Positions 6,102 through 12,292 of a stretch of 12,292 bases of DNA are shown here, one piece after another. The DNA is from Erythrobacter sp. Its GTDB lineage: Bacteria; Pseudomonadota; Alphaproteobacteria; Sphingomonadales; Sphingomonadaceae. The notes under the pieces were generated by a model, which saw only the letters and a program-made list of their open reading frames with translations, had not been told where the DNA came from and did no database searches. Every line of letters starts with the position of its first letter. Position 1 is the stretch's first letter. The translations under genes were made by a program, and so were the position numbers. The stretch spans positions 1,870 to 14,161 of the forward strand of contig JABSPI010000027.1 of assembly GCA_013214365.1 (NCBI GenBank). Direction: 5' to 3'.

Positions 6102-6305
6102 ATGCCGGTTGTCACAGTCCAGATGCGCAAGGGCCGCAGCAAAGACGCCAAACGCGCGCTGATGCGCAATGTCACCGATGCTGTGGTGGATTCGATCGGT
6201 GCAGATCGGGGCAAAGTTCGGGTGCTGATTTACGAAGTCGATGACGCCGACTGGTCGGTCGGCGGGATCAGCTACGAGGACCAAGCAAAAGGCGAAGGGA
6301 TTTAG
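6102..6305 (+). CDS. 4-oxalocrotonate tautomerase-family protein
   Basis: A 67-residue small tautomerase, close to the 62 residues of classical 4-OT. These enzymes form hexamers and use the amino-terminal proline, exposed after Met removal, as general base in enol-keto tautomerisation. Counting from that proline (MPVVTVQMRKGRS), the key positions are present: Pro1, Arg11 (KGRS) and Arg39 (KVRVLIYEV). Position 50 is Trp (DADWSVGG) where the model enzyme has Phe. The ATG at 6102 is chosen because GGAGG (6092-6096) lies 5 nt upstream and because it makes proline residue 2. The frame is open to 6033, but that part is a shadow. No degradation operon surrounds it, so its substrate is unknown. The 200-bp gap before it also holds a 12-bp palindrome, GCATGCGCATGC (6021-6032), and no gene. 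Confidence 0.88.
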   Translation: MPVVTVQMRKGRSKDAKRALMRNVTDAVVDSIGADRGKVRVLIYEVDDADWSVGGISYEDQAKGEGI

Positions 6306-6341
6306 CCATCCCCTTCGATCGCTGACCACACATAGGGAGCA

Positions 6342-6363
6342 GGGAGGGGCCTGAGCCCCACCC
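6342..6363. terminator. Hairpin between convergent tautomerase and ettA genes
   Basis: GGGAGGGGC (6342-6350) pairs with GCCCCACCC (6355-6363) around a CTGA loop, with one A:A mismatch. It sits in the 77-bp space between the stops at 6305 and 6383. There is no adjacent T-run on either strand (TTTT only at 6376-6379), so termination strength is doubtful, but the location suits a shared 3' end. Confidence 0.4.
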
Positions 6364-6382
6364 CGATCGCCTAACTTTTGAT

Positions 6383-8062
6383 TTACCGCGTCAGCTTTTT
6401 ATAGGCCAGGCGCGTGGGCCGGTCCGCCGCATCGCCCAGGCGGCGGCGCTTGTCTTCTTCATAGGCTTCGAAATTGCCCTCGAACCACTCGACGTGGCTA
6501 TTGCCTTCAAAGGCGAGGATATGCGTCGCCAACCGGTCGAGGAAGAAGCGGTCGTGCGAGATCACCACGGCGCAGCCGGCGAAGTTTTCAATCGCATCCT
6601 CCAACGCGCCCAAGGTTTCCACATCGAGGTCGTTGGTCGGCTCGTCCAGCAGCAGCACATTGCCGCCTTGCTTGAGCATTTTGGCCATGTGCACACGGTT
6701 GCGCTCACCACCCGACAATTTGCCGACATTCTTCTGCTGGTCCGCGCCTTTGAAATTGAACGCGCCGACATAAGCGCGGGTCGAGGTGTCGTGGCCGTTG
6801 ACCTGCATATAATCGAGCCCGTCGGAAATCTCTTCCCAGACATTGTTCGATGGAGTCAGATCATCGCGCGACTGGTCGACATAGCCAAGATGCACGGTTT
6901 CGCCGATTTCGATCGAGCCGCTATCGGGGGTTTCTTGCCCGGTGATCATTTTGAACAGGGTCGATTTGCCCGCACCATTGGGGCCAATCACCCCGACAAT
7001 ACCGCCCGGCGGCAGCATGAAGGACAGGTTTTCAAACAAGAGCTTGTCGCCAAAGGCTTTGGAGATGTTCTTGGCCTCGATCACCTTGCCGCCAAGGCGT
7101 TCGGGCACCTGAATGACGATTTGCGCCTTGCCCGGTGCGCGGTTGCCTTGGGCTTCCTGCAATTCTTCAAATTTGCGGATACGCGCTTTCGATTTGGTCT
7201 GGCGCGCCGACGGGGTTTGCCGGATCCATTCCAGCTCGCGCGCGAGCGCCTTTTGCTTGCCCGATTCCTCGCGGCTCTCCTGCTCCATCCGCTTGGCCTT
7301 CTTCTCCAGATAGGTGGAGTAATTGCCTTCATACGGATAATAGGTGCCGCGATCGAGTTCGAGGATCCATTCCACCACATTGTCGAGGAAGTAGCGATCG
7401 TGGGTGATCATCAGAACCGCGCCGGCATATTCCTTGAGGTGGTTTTCCAGCCATTCCACGCTTTCTGCATCCAAGTGGTTGGTCGGTTCGTCGAGCAGCA
7501 GGATCGAGGGTTTCTGGATCAGCAGCCGGGTCAATGCCACGCGGCGCTTTTCCCCGCCTGAGAGGTTTTCAACCCCCATGTCAGAAGGCGGACAGCGCAG
7601 CGCCTCCATCGCGATTTCAAGCTGGTTGTCGAGCGTCCAGCCATCCACCGCGTCGATTTTTTCCTGCAATGTGCCCATTTCTTCCATGAGCGCATCAAAA
7701 TCGGTGTCGTCCTTGGGATCGCCCATTTCCGCCGAAATCGCGTTGAAACGCTCGACCATTGTCGCGGTTTCACCGGCGCCTTCGCGGACATTTTCGAGCA
7801 CAGTCTTGGTCGGGTCCAATTCCGGCTCCTGCGGGAGATAGCCAACCGTGATGTTCTCACCCGGCCACGCTTCGCCCGAAATGTCGGTGTCGATCCCGGC
7901 CATGATTTTCATCAGGGTCGATTTGCCCGCGCCATTGGGGCCGACAATGCCGATTTTTGCACCCTGATAGAATTGCAGGTTGATGTTCGAGAGCACGGGC
8001 TTTTGGGCACCGGGGAAGCTCTTGGTCATGCCTTTCATGACATAGGCGTATTGCGCGGCCAT
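6383..8062 (-). CDS. ettA: Energy-dependent translational throttle protein EttA (ABC-F)
   Basis: A 559-residue cytoplasmic ABC-F ATPase without membrane segments. In E. coli the 555-residue EttA binds the ribosomal E site and gates the first steps of elongation according to ATP/ADP level. Two ABC domains are complete. The first has Walker A GPNGAGKST (41-49), signature LSGGE (167-171), Walker B ILLLDEPTNHLD (187-198) and switch His (THDRYFLD). The second has Walker A GPNGAGKST (360-368), signature LSGGE (449-453) and Walker B VLLLDEPTNDLD (469-480). Between them, a charged linker with arginine- and lysine-rich helices (about 245-305) matches the P-site tRNA-interaction motif, and the RQTPSARQTKSKARI stretch is typical. 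The ATG at 8062 has AAGGA 8 nt upstream. The longer frame to 8164 overlaps the promoter region. It is transcribed alone from its own promoter, 162 bp after the amidohydrolase gene. Confidence 0.95.
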   Translation of the reverse strand: MAAQYAYVMKGMTKSFPGAQKPVLSNINLQFYQGAKIGIVGPNGAGKSTLMKIMAGIDTDISGEAWPGENITVGYLPQEPELDPTKTVLENVREGAGETATMVERFNAISAEMGDPKDDTDFDALMEEMGTLQEKIDAVDGWTLDNQLEIAMEALRCPPSDMGVENLSGGEKRRVALTRLLIQKPSILLLDEPTNHLDAESVEWLENHLKEYAGAVLMITHDRYFLDNVVEWILELDRGTYYPYEGNYSTYLEKKAKRMEQESREESGKQKALARELEWIRQTPSARQTKSKARIRKFEELQEAQGNRAPGKAQIVIQVPERLGGKVIEAKNISKAFGDKLLFENLSFMLPPGGIVGVIGPNGAGKSTLFKMITGQETPDSGSIEIGETVHLGYVDQSRDDLTPSNNVWEEISDGLDYMQVNGHDTSTRAYVGAFNFKGADQQKNVGKLSGGERNRVHMAKMLKQGGNVLLLDEPTNDLDVETLGALEDAIENFAGCAVVISHDRFFLDRLATHILAFEGNSHVEWFEGNFEAYEEDKRRRLGDAADRPTRLAYKKLTR

Positions 8063-8087
8063 CGGGTCGTTCCTTGGAATGTGTAAA

Positions 8088-8105
8088 ATTGCTTGGATTG
8101 CTTGG
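8088..8105. repeat. Tandem 9-bp duplication in the ettA leader
   Basis: ATTGCTTGG occurs twice without gap (8088-8096 and 8097-8105), just upstream of the ettA Shine-Dalgarno. On the mRNA strand it reads CCAAGCAAT twice. It lies between the predicted transcription start and the start codon. Confidence 0.85.
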
Positions 8106-8109
8106 CGTC

Positions 8110-8138
8110 CAGATAGGCGGCGCGGGGCGCAAGAGCAA
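8110..8138 (-). promoter_or_regulatory. Candidate sigma70-type promoter of ettA
   Basis: The minus strand reads TTGCTC (8138-8133), a 17-bp spacer, then TATCTG (8115-8110). Spacing is ideal and each hexamer matches consensus at four positions. Transcription would start near 8103 and give a leader of about 40 nt before the ATG at 8062. The rest of the 8063-8224 gap contains a GC-rich 11-bp direct repeat (GGCGCGGCGGC at 8169 and 8204) and a plus-strand T-run (8184-8190), but no convincing terminator for the upstream operon. Confidence 0.42.
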
Positions 8139-8224
8139 GCGGGCTGTGATCTGCACGGGATCACGCGCGGCGCGGCGGCTGTGTTTTTTTGACGATTTTT
8201 ATTGGCGCGGCGGCGTGCCGCGGT

Positions 8225-8881
8225 TCAGTCCGCGCCGGGCAACGCGCTGGGCAACGCGCCGGTCGCCAGCATATCGGCGACGTCAGCTGTGCCAACAATC
8301 TCGGAATATTTGGCCCCCAGATCGCGCAGATTTTGCCGGTGCAAATCGGCATCGCGATCGGCGCAGGCATCCTCCACCGTGATCGGCACGAACCCATATT
8401 GCAGCGCATCGAGCGCGCTGGCCCGGACACAGCCAGAGGTGGAAAAGCCGCCAATATACACCGTGTCGATCCCGTTGTGTTCGAGCCATTGGTCCAGCCC
8501 GGTGCCGAAAAAGGCCGATGGATATTGTTTGATAAACACCTGCTCCCCCTCAGCCGGGGTGAGGTTTGCAGGGAAATGGCCCCATTCGCTGTGCCCCACG
8601 AACACCTGCAGCGCGGGCACTTTGCGGAAGAAATGGCCGCCATCACGGCCCCCTTCCTCATATCGCACCCCGGTCCAGATCACCGGCAGGTTGCGTGCCC
8701 GGAATTGTTCGACCAGATCGGCCATACACGCCAAGGCCGCCGCCCCGCTGTCGAGGAAAAGCGGCGAGCCGTGTTCGACATAAGCGCGCACCGGATCGAC
8801 CAGCAAGAGCGCCGGCGCATTGCCCGGCGCAAGCCGTCCGGCAAAGGCATTGTCCCAATCAGGTCCGGGCGATTGCGTCAC
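8225..8881 (-). CDS. Isochorismatase-fold cysteine hydrolase (carbamoylsarcosine/maleamate amidase-like)
   Basis: A 218-residue cytoplasmic hydrolase. The family's Asp-Lys-Cys triad is complete: D29 (ALLLVDPVRAY), K118 (EQVFIKQYPSAFFGT) and C151 (GGFSTSGCVRASALDA). The non-proline cis-peptide region is in the GFSTSGC segment. TSGCVRAS and the following EDACADR (about 169-175) are characteristic of the N-carbamoylsarcosine and maleamate (NicF-type) amidohydrolases, not of true isochorismatase or nicotinamidase. The expected reaction is hydrolysis of a terminal amide or ureido group to release ammonia; the substrate is not determined. The start is GTG at 8881, only 3 nt after the CoA-transferase stop, with GGAG 11 nt upstream inside that gene, so translation is probably coupled. 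It is the last gene of the hyuA-hyuB-CoA-transferase operon. Confidence 0.87.
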   Translation of the reverse strand: MTQSPGPDWDNAFAGRLAPGNAPALLLVDPVRAYVEHGSPLFLDSGAAALACMADLVEQFRARNLPVIWTGVRYEEGGRDGGHFFRKVPALQVFVGHSEWGHFPANLTPAEGEQVFIKQYPSAFFGTGLDQWLEHNGIDTVYIGGFSTSGCVRASALDALQYGFVPITVEDACADRDADLHRQNLRDLGAKYSEIVGTADVADMLATGALPSALPGAD

Positions 8882-8884
8882 GTC

Positions 8885-10066
8885 TCAGATCGCTCCGGCC
8901 TCGCTCAATTGCGCCAATTGCGCATCATCCAGCCCCAAAACCTCGCTCAACACCTCGCTATTGTGCATGCCCGGGGTTTGGGGGGCGGGGCGGCGCACAC
9001 CCGACGGGGTGGCCGACAATTTGGGAAACGCGCCTTGCATTTTGAGCGGTCCGCGGGTTGCGGTCTCAACTTCGATGATCGCCTCGCGCGCTTGGAAATG
9101 CGGATCGGCAATCATATCGGGGGCGCGGTAGACCCGGCCGGCGGGGATTGAATATTTGATCATTGCCGCCTCAACCTCGTCCACGCTGAGCTGCGCGGTC
9201 CAGGCATTGACCCGTTCATCCAGCTCGATCTGGTTTTGCCCGCGCGCCAAATGGGTGGTGTAGCGCGGATCATCGGCCAATTCCGGTTCGCCCATCGCGT
9301 CTGCCAAGCGGGCGAAGATTTCATCCTTGTTGGCCCCGATCATGAAATGGCCGTCCTTGCATTGATAGACATTGCTGGGCGCGATCCCTTTGAGGATCGA
9401 ACCCGAGCGTTCGCGGATGAAGCCATTATAGTCATATTCGGGAACCAGCCCCTCCATCACTTGCAAAACCGCCTCGTACAAAGCGGTGTCGACCACCTGG
9501 CCCTCACCGGTTTTCTCGCGGTGGTGGAGCGCGGCGAGCACGCCCATACAGCCATAGCTGGCGCACAAAGTATCGCCAATCGAAACCCCCATGCGCGCAG
9601 GTGGGCGGTCCTCATCGCCGACAATATATCGCCATCCCCCCATCGCCTCACCAATACCGCCAAAACCGGCGCGGTTGGAATAGGGGCCGGTTTGGCCATA
9701 TCCCGACATGCGGGCAATGATCAGGCCGGGATTCTCAGCCAGCAAAGCCTCGGGCGACAGGCCCCATTTTTCCAGCGTGCCGGGTTTGAAATTCTCGATC
9801 AGAACATCGGCCTTGGCGATCAATTGGCGTGCCAGCTCCTGCCCTTCGGGAATGCGCAGATTGCAGGTGACCGAGCGCTTGTTGCGGCCGATCACTTCCC
9901 ACTGGACCTTTTCCTTGCCTTGCCCCCACAGACGCATCGGATCGCCGGCACCCGGCGGTTCGAGCTTGATCACATCGGCGCCCATATCGCCCAGCAATTG
10001 GCCGCAAAACGGACCAGCGAGCAGCTGGCCCATTTCGACCACGCGAATATCGTTGAGCGCACCCAT
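8885..10066 (-). CDS. Class III (CaiB/BaiF family) CoA-transferase
   Basis: A 393-residue cytoplasmic enzyme that moves CoA from an acyl-CoA donor to a carboxylic acid through aspartyl anhydride and thioester intermediates. Family elements appear in order: LNDIRVVEMGQLLAGPF at the N-terminus, LGDMGADVIKLEPPGAGDP, the NKRSV..NLRIPEG strand, ADVLIENFKPGTLEKWGL, the MSGYGQTGPY loop, then catalytic D165 in GVSIGDTLCASYG, and TGEGQVVDTALYEAVL. Length is normal. The start is ambiguous by one codon. The ATG at 10066 forms a TGATG overlap with the hyuB stop and is chosen; a GTG lies directly before it. GAGG sits 10 nt upstream. The substrate is unknown, but its position after hyuAB suggests it activates an acid made in that pathway. 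It need not act on formyl- or carnitinyl-CoA. Confidence 0.92.
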   Translation of the reverse strand: MGALNDIRVVEMGQLLAGPFCGQLLGDMGADVIKLEPPGAGDPMRLWGQGKEKVQWEVIGRNKRSVTCNLRIPEGQELARQLIAKADVLIENFKPGTLEKWGLSPEALLAENPGLIIARMSGYGQTGPYSNRAGFGGIGEAMGGWRYIVGDEDRPPARMGVSIGDTLCASYGCMGVLAALHHREKTGEGQVVDTALYEAVLQVMEGLVPEYDYNGFIRERSGSILKGIAPSNVYQCKDGHFMIGANKDEIFARLADAMGEPELADDPRYTTHLARGQNQIELDERVNAWTAQLSVDEVEAAMIKYSIPAGRVYRAPDMIADPHFQAREAIIEVETATRGPLKMQGAFPKLSATPSGVRRPAPQTPGMHNSEVLSEVLGLDDAQLAQLSEAGAI

Positions 10067-11961
10067 CACTGCGCCGCCTCAGCCAGATCGGACGTGTGCC
10101 ATTGCGGCTGTTGCGGCGGCTCCAGCCCGGTTTCTTCCAGACATGCCGCGCGCAGATCGTCAATGCTGGGCCCGTAATCGAACAGCGCCAATTCGCCGCG
10201 TTCGGCCGCCATTTTCTCGCGCAGGGCGGCGGTTGCCGCAATGTCGATCACTCCGGCCCCGTCGGCCACCACACCATAGGCGCGCGCGCCCTCGCTGGTG
10301 ACCAGACCTTGGCGGATTTCAAGCCCGACAAGCTCCGGATCGCGTTCGAGCGGGTCGCCCCAGCCCCCGCCACCCCATGTGATGAAGTGCAGCAGGTCGC
10401 CCTCATTAACAGCGACATCCTCGATCTTGTTGCCGACGATTTCCGTCGACCCATCCTTGCGTTCGAGCACCTTTTTCGCGCGCATGCCCGGATGGCCGCC
10501 ATTGACCCCCCATGGCGGCACAAACCACCGGTCATCGTGGATCGCGATCGCGCCATCAGCCAGAAAGCGATAGGTCATATGGATCCCATTGCCGCCGCGA
10601 TGCAGACCCGCCCCGCCGCTATCGGGTTCGGTCGAATAGCGTTCGATGCGCAAGGGGAAATAGCGCTCGAGGAATTCATTGGGGACATTGGTAAAGCCGG
10701 GCCACAGCGAATGGCCATCGGGCCCATCGCCCAGCGGCCTGCCCGGGATCCCGCCAAAGCCGATCTGGAACAATTGGTACCATTCGCGCTCCTTGCCCCC
10801 GCGTTCATCCCAGCCTGAATAAAACAGGTGGGGCGACGAACTGAACCCGGCCGCATTGAGGAATTCGGGCGTTTTTTGCCCCAACAATCCGCCCAGAATA
10901 TCGAAAATACGGCCCAGCGCGTGAGTCCGCCCCGACAGGGCTGCGGGAAATTCGGGTTTGAGCAGCGACCCGCTGGGAATGCGCACTTCGATCAGGTCGT
11001 AGAACCCGTCATTGAACATGATCTGCGGGTCGAACACCATGATCATGTAAATCCCGAAGAACATCTTGAACATATTCTCGTTGAGATAGAAATTGATCGA
11101 GGCCGCGCTTTGCGGGTCGGTGCCGTCAAAATCGAGAATGACCTTCTCGCCCTCGCGCCGCATGGTGCATTGGATTTTGTAAGGGCCAAATCCCTTGCCA
11201 TCATCGCAGATATAATCGGAAAAGCTCACCGGTTCTTCGGCCACCGCCATCGCGATCAGCGCCTTCATCGCGCGGTGATTGCGGTCGAGCAATTCCTGGG
11301 TTGCGGAATAATAGACATCATCGCCGAACCTGGCTGCCATTTCGACCACACGATTGGCCGCCACCCGGCAGCTCGCGATCAAAGCGTTGAGATCGGCCTG
11401 ACACCAATCGGGCTTGCGCGTCTGGTGCATGACGAGCTTCATCAGATCGTCATTATATTGCCCTTTTTTCCAGATTTTGACCGGCGGGATGCGCACCCCT
11501 TCCTCGAAAATCGATGAGGCACCGATCGGCATGGAGCCGGGCACCATGCCGCCAATATCGGATTGGTGCCCGAACATTGCGGTGTAGGCGATCAGACGCC
11601 CATCCTTGAACACCGGCAACAAAACCAACCAGTCATTCGAGTGGCTGATCGCGCCCTCGCAGGAATAGGGGTCGGACAAGAAGATCATGTCGCCATCTTC
11701 GAGCGTGTCATCAAATCCTTTAAGGAAGCCGTCGATGAAACTGCCGAATTGGCCGACAATCATCTTGCCCGAGGCGTCCGCGATCAGGGGAAAGGCATCG
11801 CCTTGTTCGCGGATGCCGGGCGACATTGCGGTGCGCACCAATGTGGCGTCCATCTCGATCCGGGCATTGCGCAAGGCGTTTTCGATAATGTCGAGCGTCA
11901 CCGGATCGATGGCGACCCGTTCAAACGGCGTTGCATTGGTTTCGATAATCTGTGCGGGCAT
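10066..11961 (-). CDS. hyuB: Hydantoinase B/oxoprolinase-family subunit
   Basis: A 631-residue catalytic-partner subunit of the HyuA/HyuB family. This family contains ATP-dependent N-methylhydantoinase, 5-oxoprolinase and caprolactamase, and the related acetone/acetophenone carboxylases. HyuB features are clear. The N-terminus is DPVTLDIIENALRNARIEMD. Then comes LSDPYSCEGAISHSNDW, with H107 and D110 in the H-x-x-D position, and GHQSDIGGMVPGSMP, with H132 and D135. EEGVRIPPVKIW follows, and the C-terminus is TWGGGGWGDPLERDPE with ARAYGVV. The two H-x-x-D pairs are plausible metal or substrate ligands, by family analogy. The ATG at 11961 has AGGAGG 9 nt upstream; the frame extends to 12114 only as an overlap of the hyuA 3' end. 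It begins 4 bp after hyuA and ends in a 1-nt overlap with the CoA-transferase gene. Confidence 0.93.
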   Translation of the reverse strand: MPAQIIETNATPFERVAIDPVTLDIIENALRNARIEMDATLVRTAMSPGIREQGDAFPLIADASGKMIVGQFGSFIDGFLKGFDDTLEDGDMIFLSDPYSCEGAISHSNDWLVLLPVFKDGRLIAYTAMFGHQSDIGGMVPGSMPIGASSIFEEGVRIPPVKIWKKGQYNDDLMKLVMHQTRKPDWCQADLNALIASCRVAANRVVEMAARFGDDVYYSATQELLDRNHRAMKALIAMAVAEEPVSFSDYICDDGKGFGPYKIQCTMRREGEKVILDFDGTDPQSAASINFYLNENMFKMFFGIYMIMVFDPQIMFNDGFYDLIEVRIPSGSLLKPEFPAALSGRTHALGRIFDILGGLLGQKTPEFLNAAGFSSSPHLFYSGWDERGGKEREWYQLFQIGFGGIPGRPLGDGPDGHSLWPGFTNVPNEFLERYFPLRIERYSTEPDSGGAGLHRGGNGIHMTYRFLADGAIAIHDDRWFVPPWGVNGGHPGMRAKKVLERKDGSTEIVGNKIEDVAVNEGDLLHFITWGGGGWGDPLERDPELVGLEIRQGLVTSEGARAYGVVADGAGVIDIAATAALREKMAAERGELALFDYGPSIDDLRAACLEETGLEPPQQPQWHTSDLAEAAQ

Positions 11962-11965
11962 GGGG

Positions 11966-12292
11966 TCAGCCCTCCTGATTAGGGTTGATGAGGATGTTGC
12001 CGACCGCGTCGATTGTGGCGGTGCAGCCGCTTTCGACCAGAGTGGTCGAGTCCATTTCGGTGATGATGGCGGGACCCGGTATCGTGTCGCCCTGGCGCAA
12101 TTTGGCGCGGTCATAAATCACCGCATCCTGTTCGCGCCCGTCCATCCACACCACATGGTCGCGGATTTTCGCAGCTGAGGGGTCGCCATCGCCTTGAGGC
12201 AAGGCAATTGCGGGCAGGGCAGGGGCCTCGCCCAGCGCCACCGCCCGCAGGTTCACGATTTCATGGGGGGTGTCCATGTTGAATGTGAAGAG
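11966..12292 (-). CDS. hyuA: Hydantoinase A/oxoprolinase-family subunit, 3' end only
   Basis: Only the last 108 codons are inside the window; the gene continues past the right edge. The visible part shows the standard HyuA ending: HEIVNLRAVALG, then the strand IYDRAKLRQGDTIPGPAI, then ITEMDSTTLVESGCTATIDA and the terminal GNILINP. HyuA carries the ATP-binding actin-like fold (outside the window) and works with HyuB in ATP-dependent cleavage of cyclic amides or, in carboxylase relatives, substrate phosphorylation. The in-frame ATG at 12277 is internal, since conserved sequence precedes it (FTFN before MDTP). The Shine-Dalgarno of hyuB is embedded in its final codons. Confidence 0.9.
   Translation of the reverse strand, partial: LFTFNMDTPHEIVNLRAVALGEAPALPAIALPQGDGDPSAAKIRDHVVWMDGREQDAVIYDRAKLRQGDTIPGPAIITEMDSTTLVESGCTATIDAVGNILINPNQEG
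11971..11976 (-). promoter_or_regulatory. Ribosome binding site of hyuB
   Basis: The minus strand reads AGGAGG, 9 nt before the ATG at 11961. It overlaps the last codons of hyuA and so fixes the hyuB start and shows it is translated from the hyuA message. Confidence 0.75.

Noticed and set aside
6494..7561. 355-codon plus-strand ORF opposite ettA
   Set aside because: Antisense of a fully conserved ABC-F gene; typical high-GC shadow.
8169..8214. GGCGCGGCGGC direct repeat 35 bp apart
   Set aside because: Low-complexity GC-rich sequence common by chance in this genome type; no flanking duplication that would mark a mobile element.
8189..10177. Long plus-strand ORFs (8189-9151, 9236-10177) opposite the amidase and CoA-transferase genes
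   Set aside because: Antisense shadows; the minus-strand genes have complete catalytic motifs and coupled junctions.
11962..12114. 51-codon N-terminal extension of hyuB
   Set aside because: It is an out-of-frame reading of the hyuA 3' end; AGGAGG 9 nt before 11961 gives the real start.
8225..12292. Naming the operon as the creatinine/N-methylhydantoin pathway or an acetone carboxylase
   Set aside because: The CoA-transferase does not belong to the creatinine route, no creatinine deiminase or carboxylase gamma subunit is visible, and most of hyuA is missing, so the substrate cannot be fixed.

Overview
The window looks like chromosomal DNA of an alphaproteobacterium, most likely Sphingomonadales (Erythrobacter/Sphingopyxis-like). 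The signs are high GC, a class I lysyl-tRNA synthetase, the DUF2946-type end of the His-rich protein, and dense short-gap gene packing. The taxonomic call is inference; no rRNA or tRNA gene is present. I see no insertion sequence, CRISPR array, phage gene or origin.

Left part (1-6305), mostly single genes. A minus-strand pair opens the window: a His/Cys-rich secreted DUF2946-like protein (79-549) and the first codons of the gene after it (1-38). Divergent from these is lysK (800-2407), whose leader contains a terminator-like hairpin. Convergent with lysK is a prolyl-4-hydroxylase-type 2OG-Fe(II) oxygenase (2441-3109). Next comes an exported RcnB-like protein with a long Arg-rich repeat (3269-4357), closed by a strong intrinsic terminator. 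Divergent from it is an FMN-binding pyridoxamine-phosphate-oxidase-like protein (4538-5119). A membrane-anchored degenerate GGDEF protein (5127-5897) converges on that gene, and a 4-oxalocrotonate-type tautomerase (6102-6305) runs divergently from it.

Middle (6383-8062): ettA, an ABC-F translation factor, on the minus strand with a plausible promoter of its own.

Right part (8225-12292): a tight minus-strand operon entering from beyond the right edge. In transcription order it is hyuA (3' end only), hyuB, a class III CoA-transferase, and an isochorismatase-fold cysteine hydrolase of the N-carbamoylsarcosine/maleamate amidohydrolase type. Junctions are +4, -1 and +3 nt. ATP-dependent ring opening (HyuAB), half-amide hydrolysis (cysteine hydrolase) and CoA activation of the freed acid (CoA-transferase) together suggest a catabolic cassette for a cyclic imide, lactam or hydantoin. 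The substrate is not evident from sequence, and this cassette is the most interesting part of the window.
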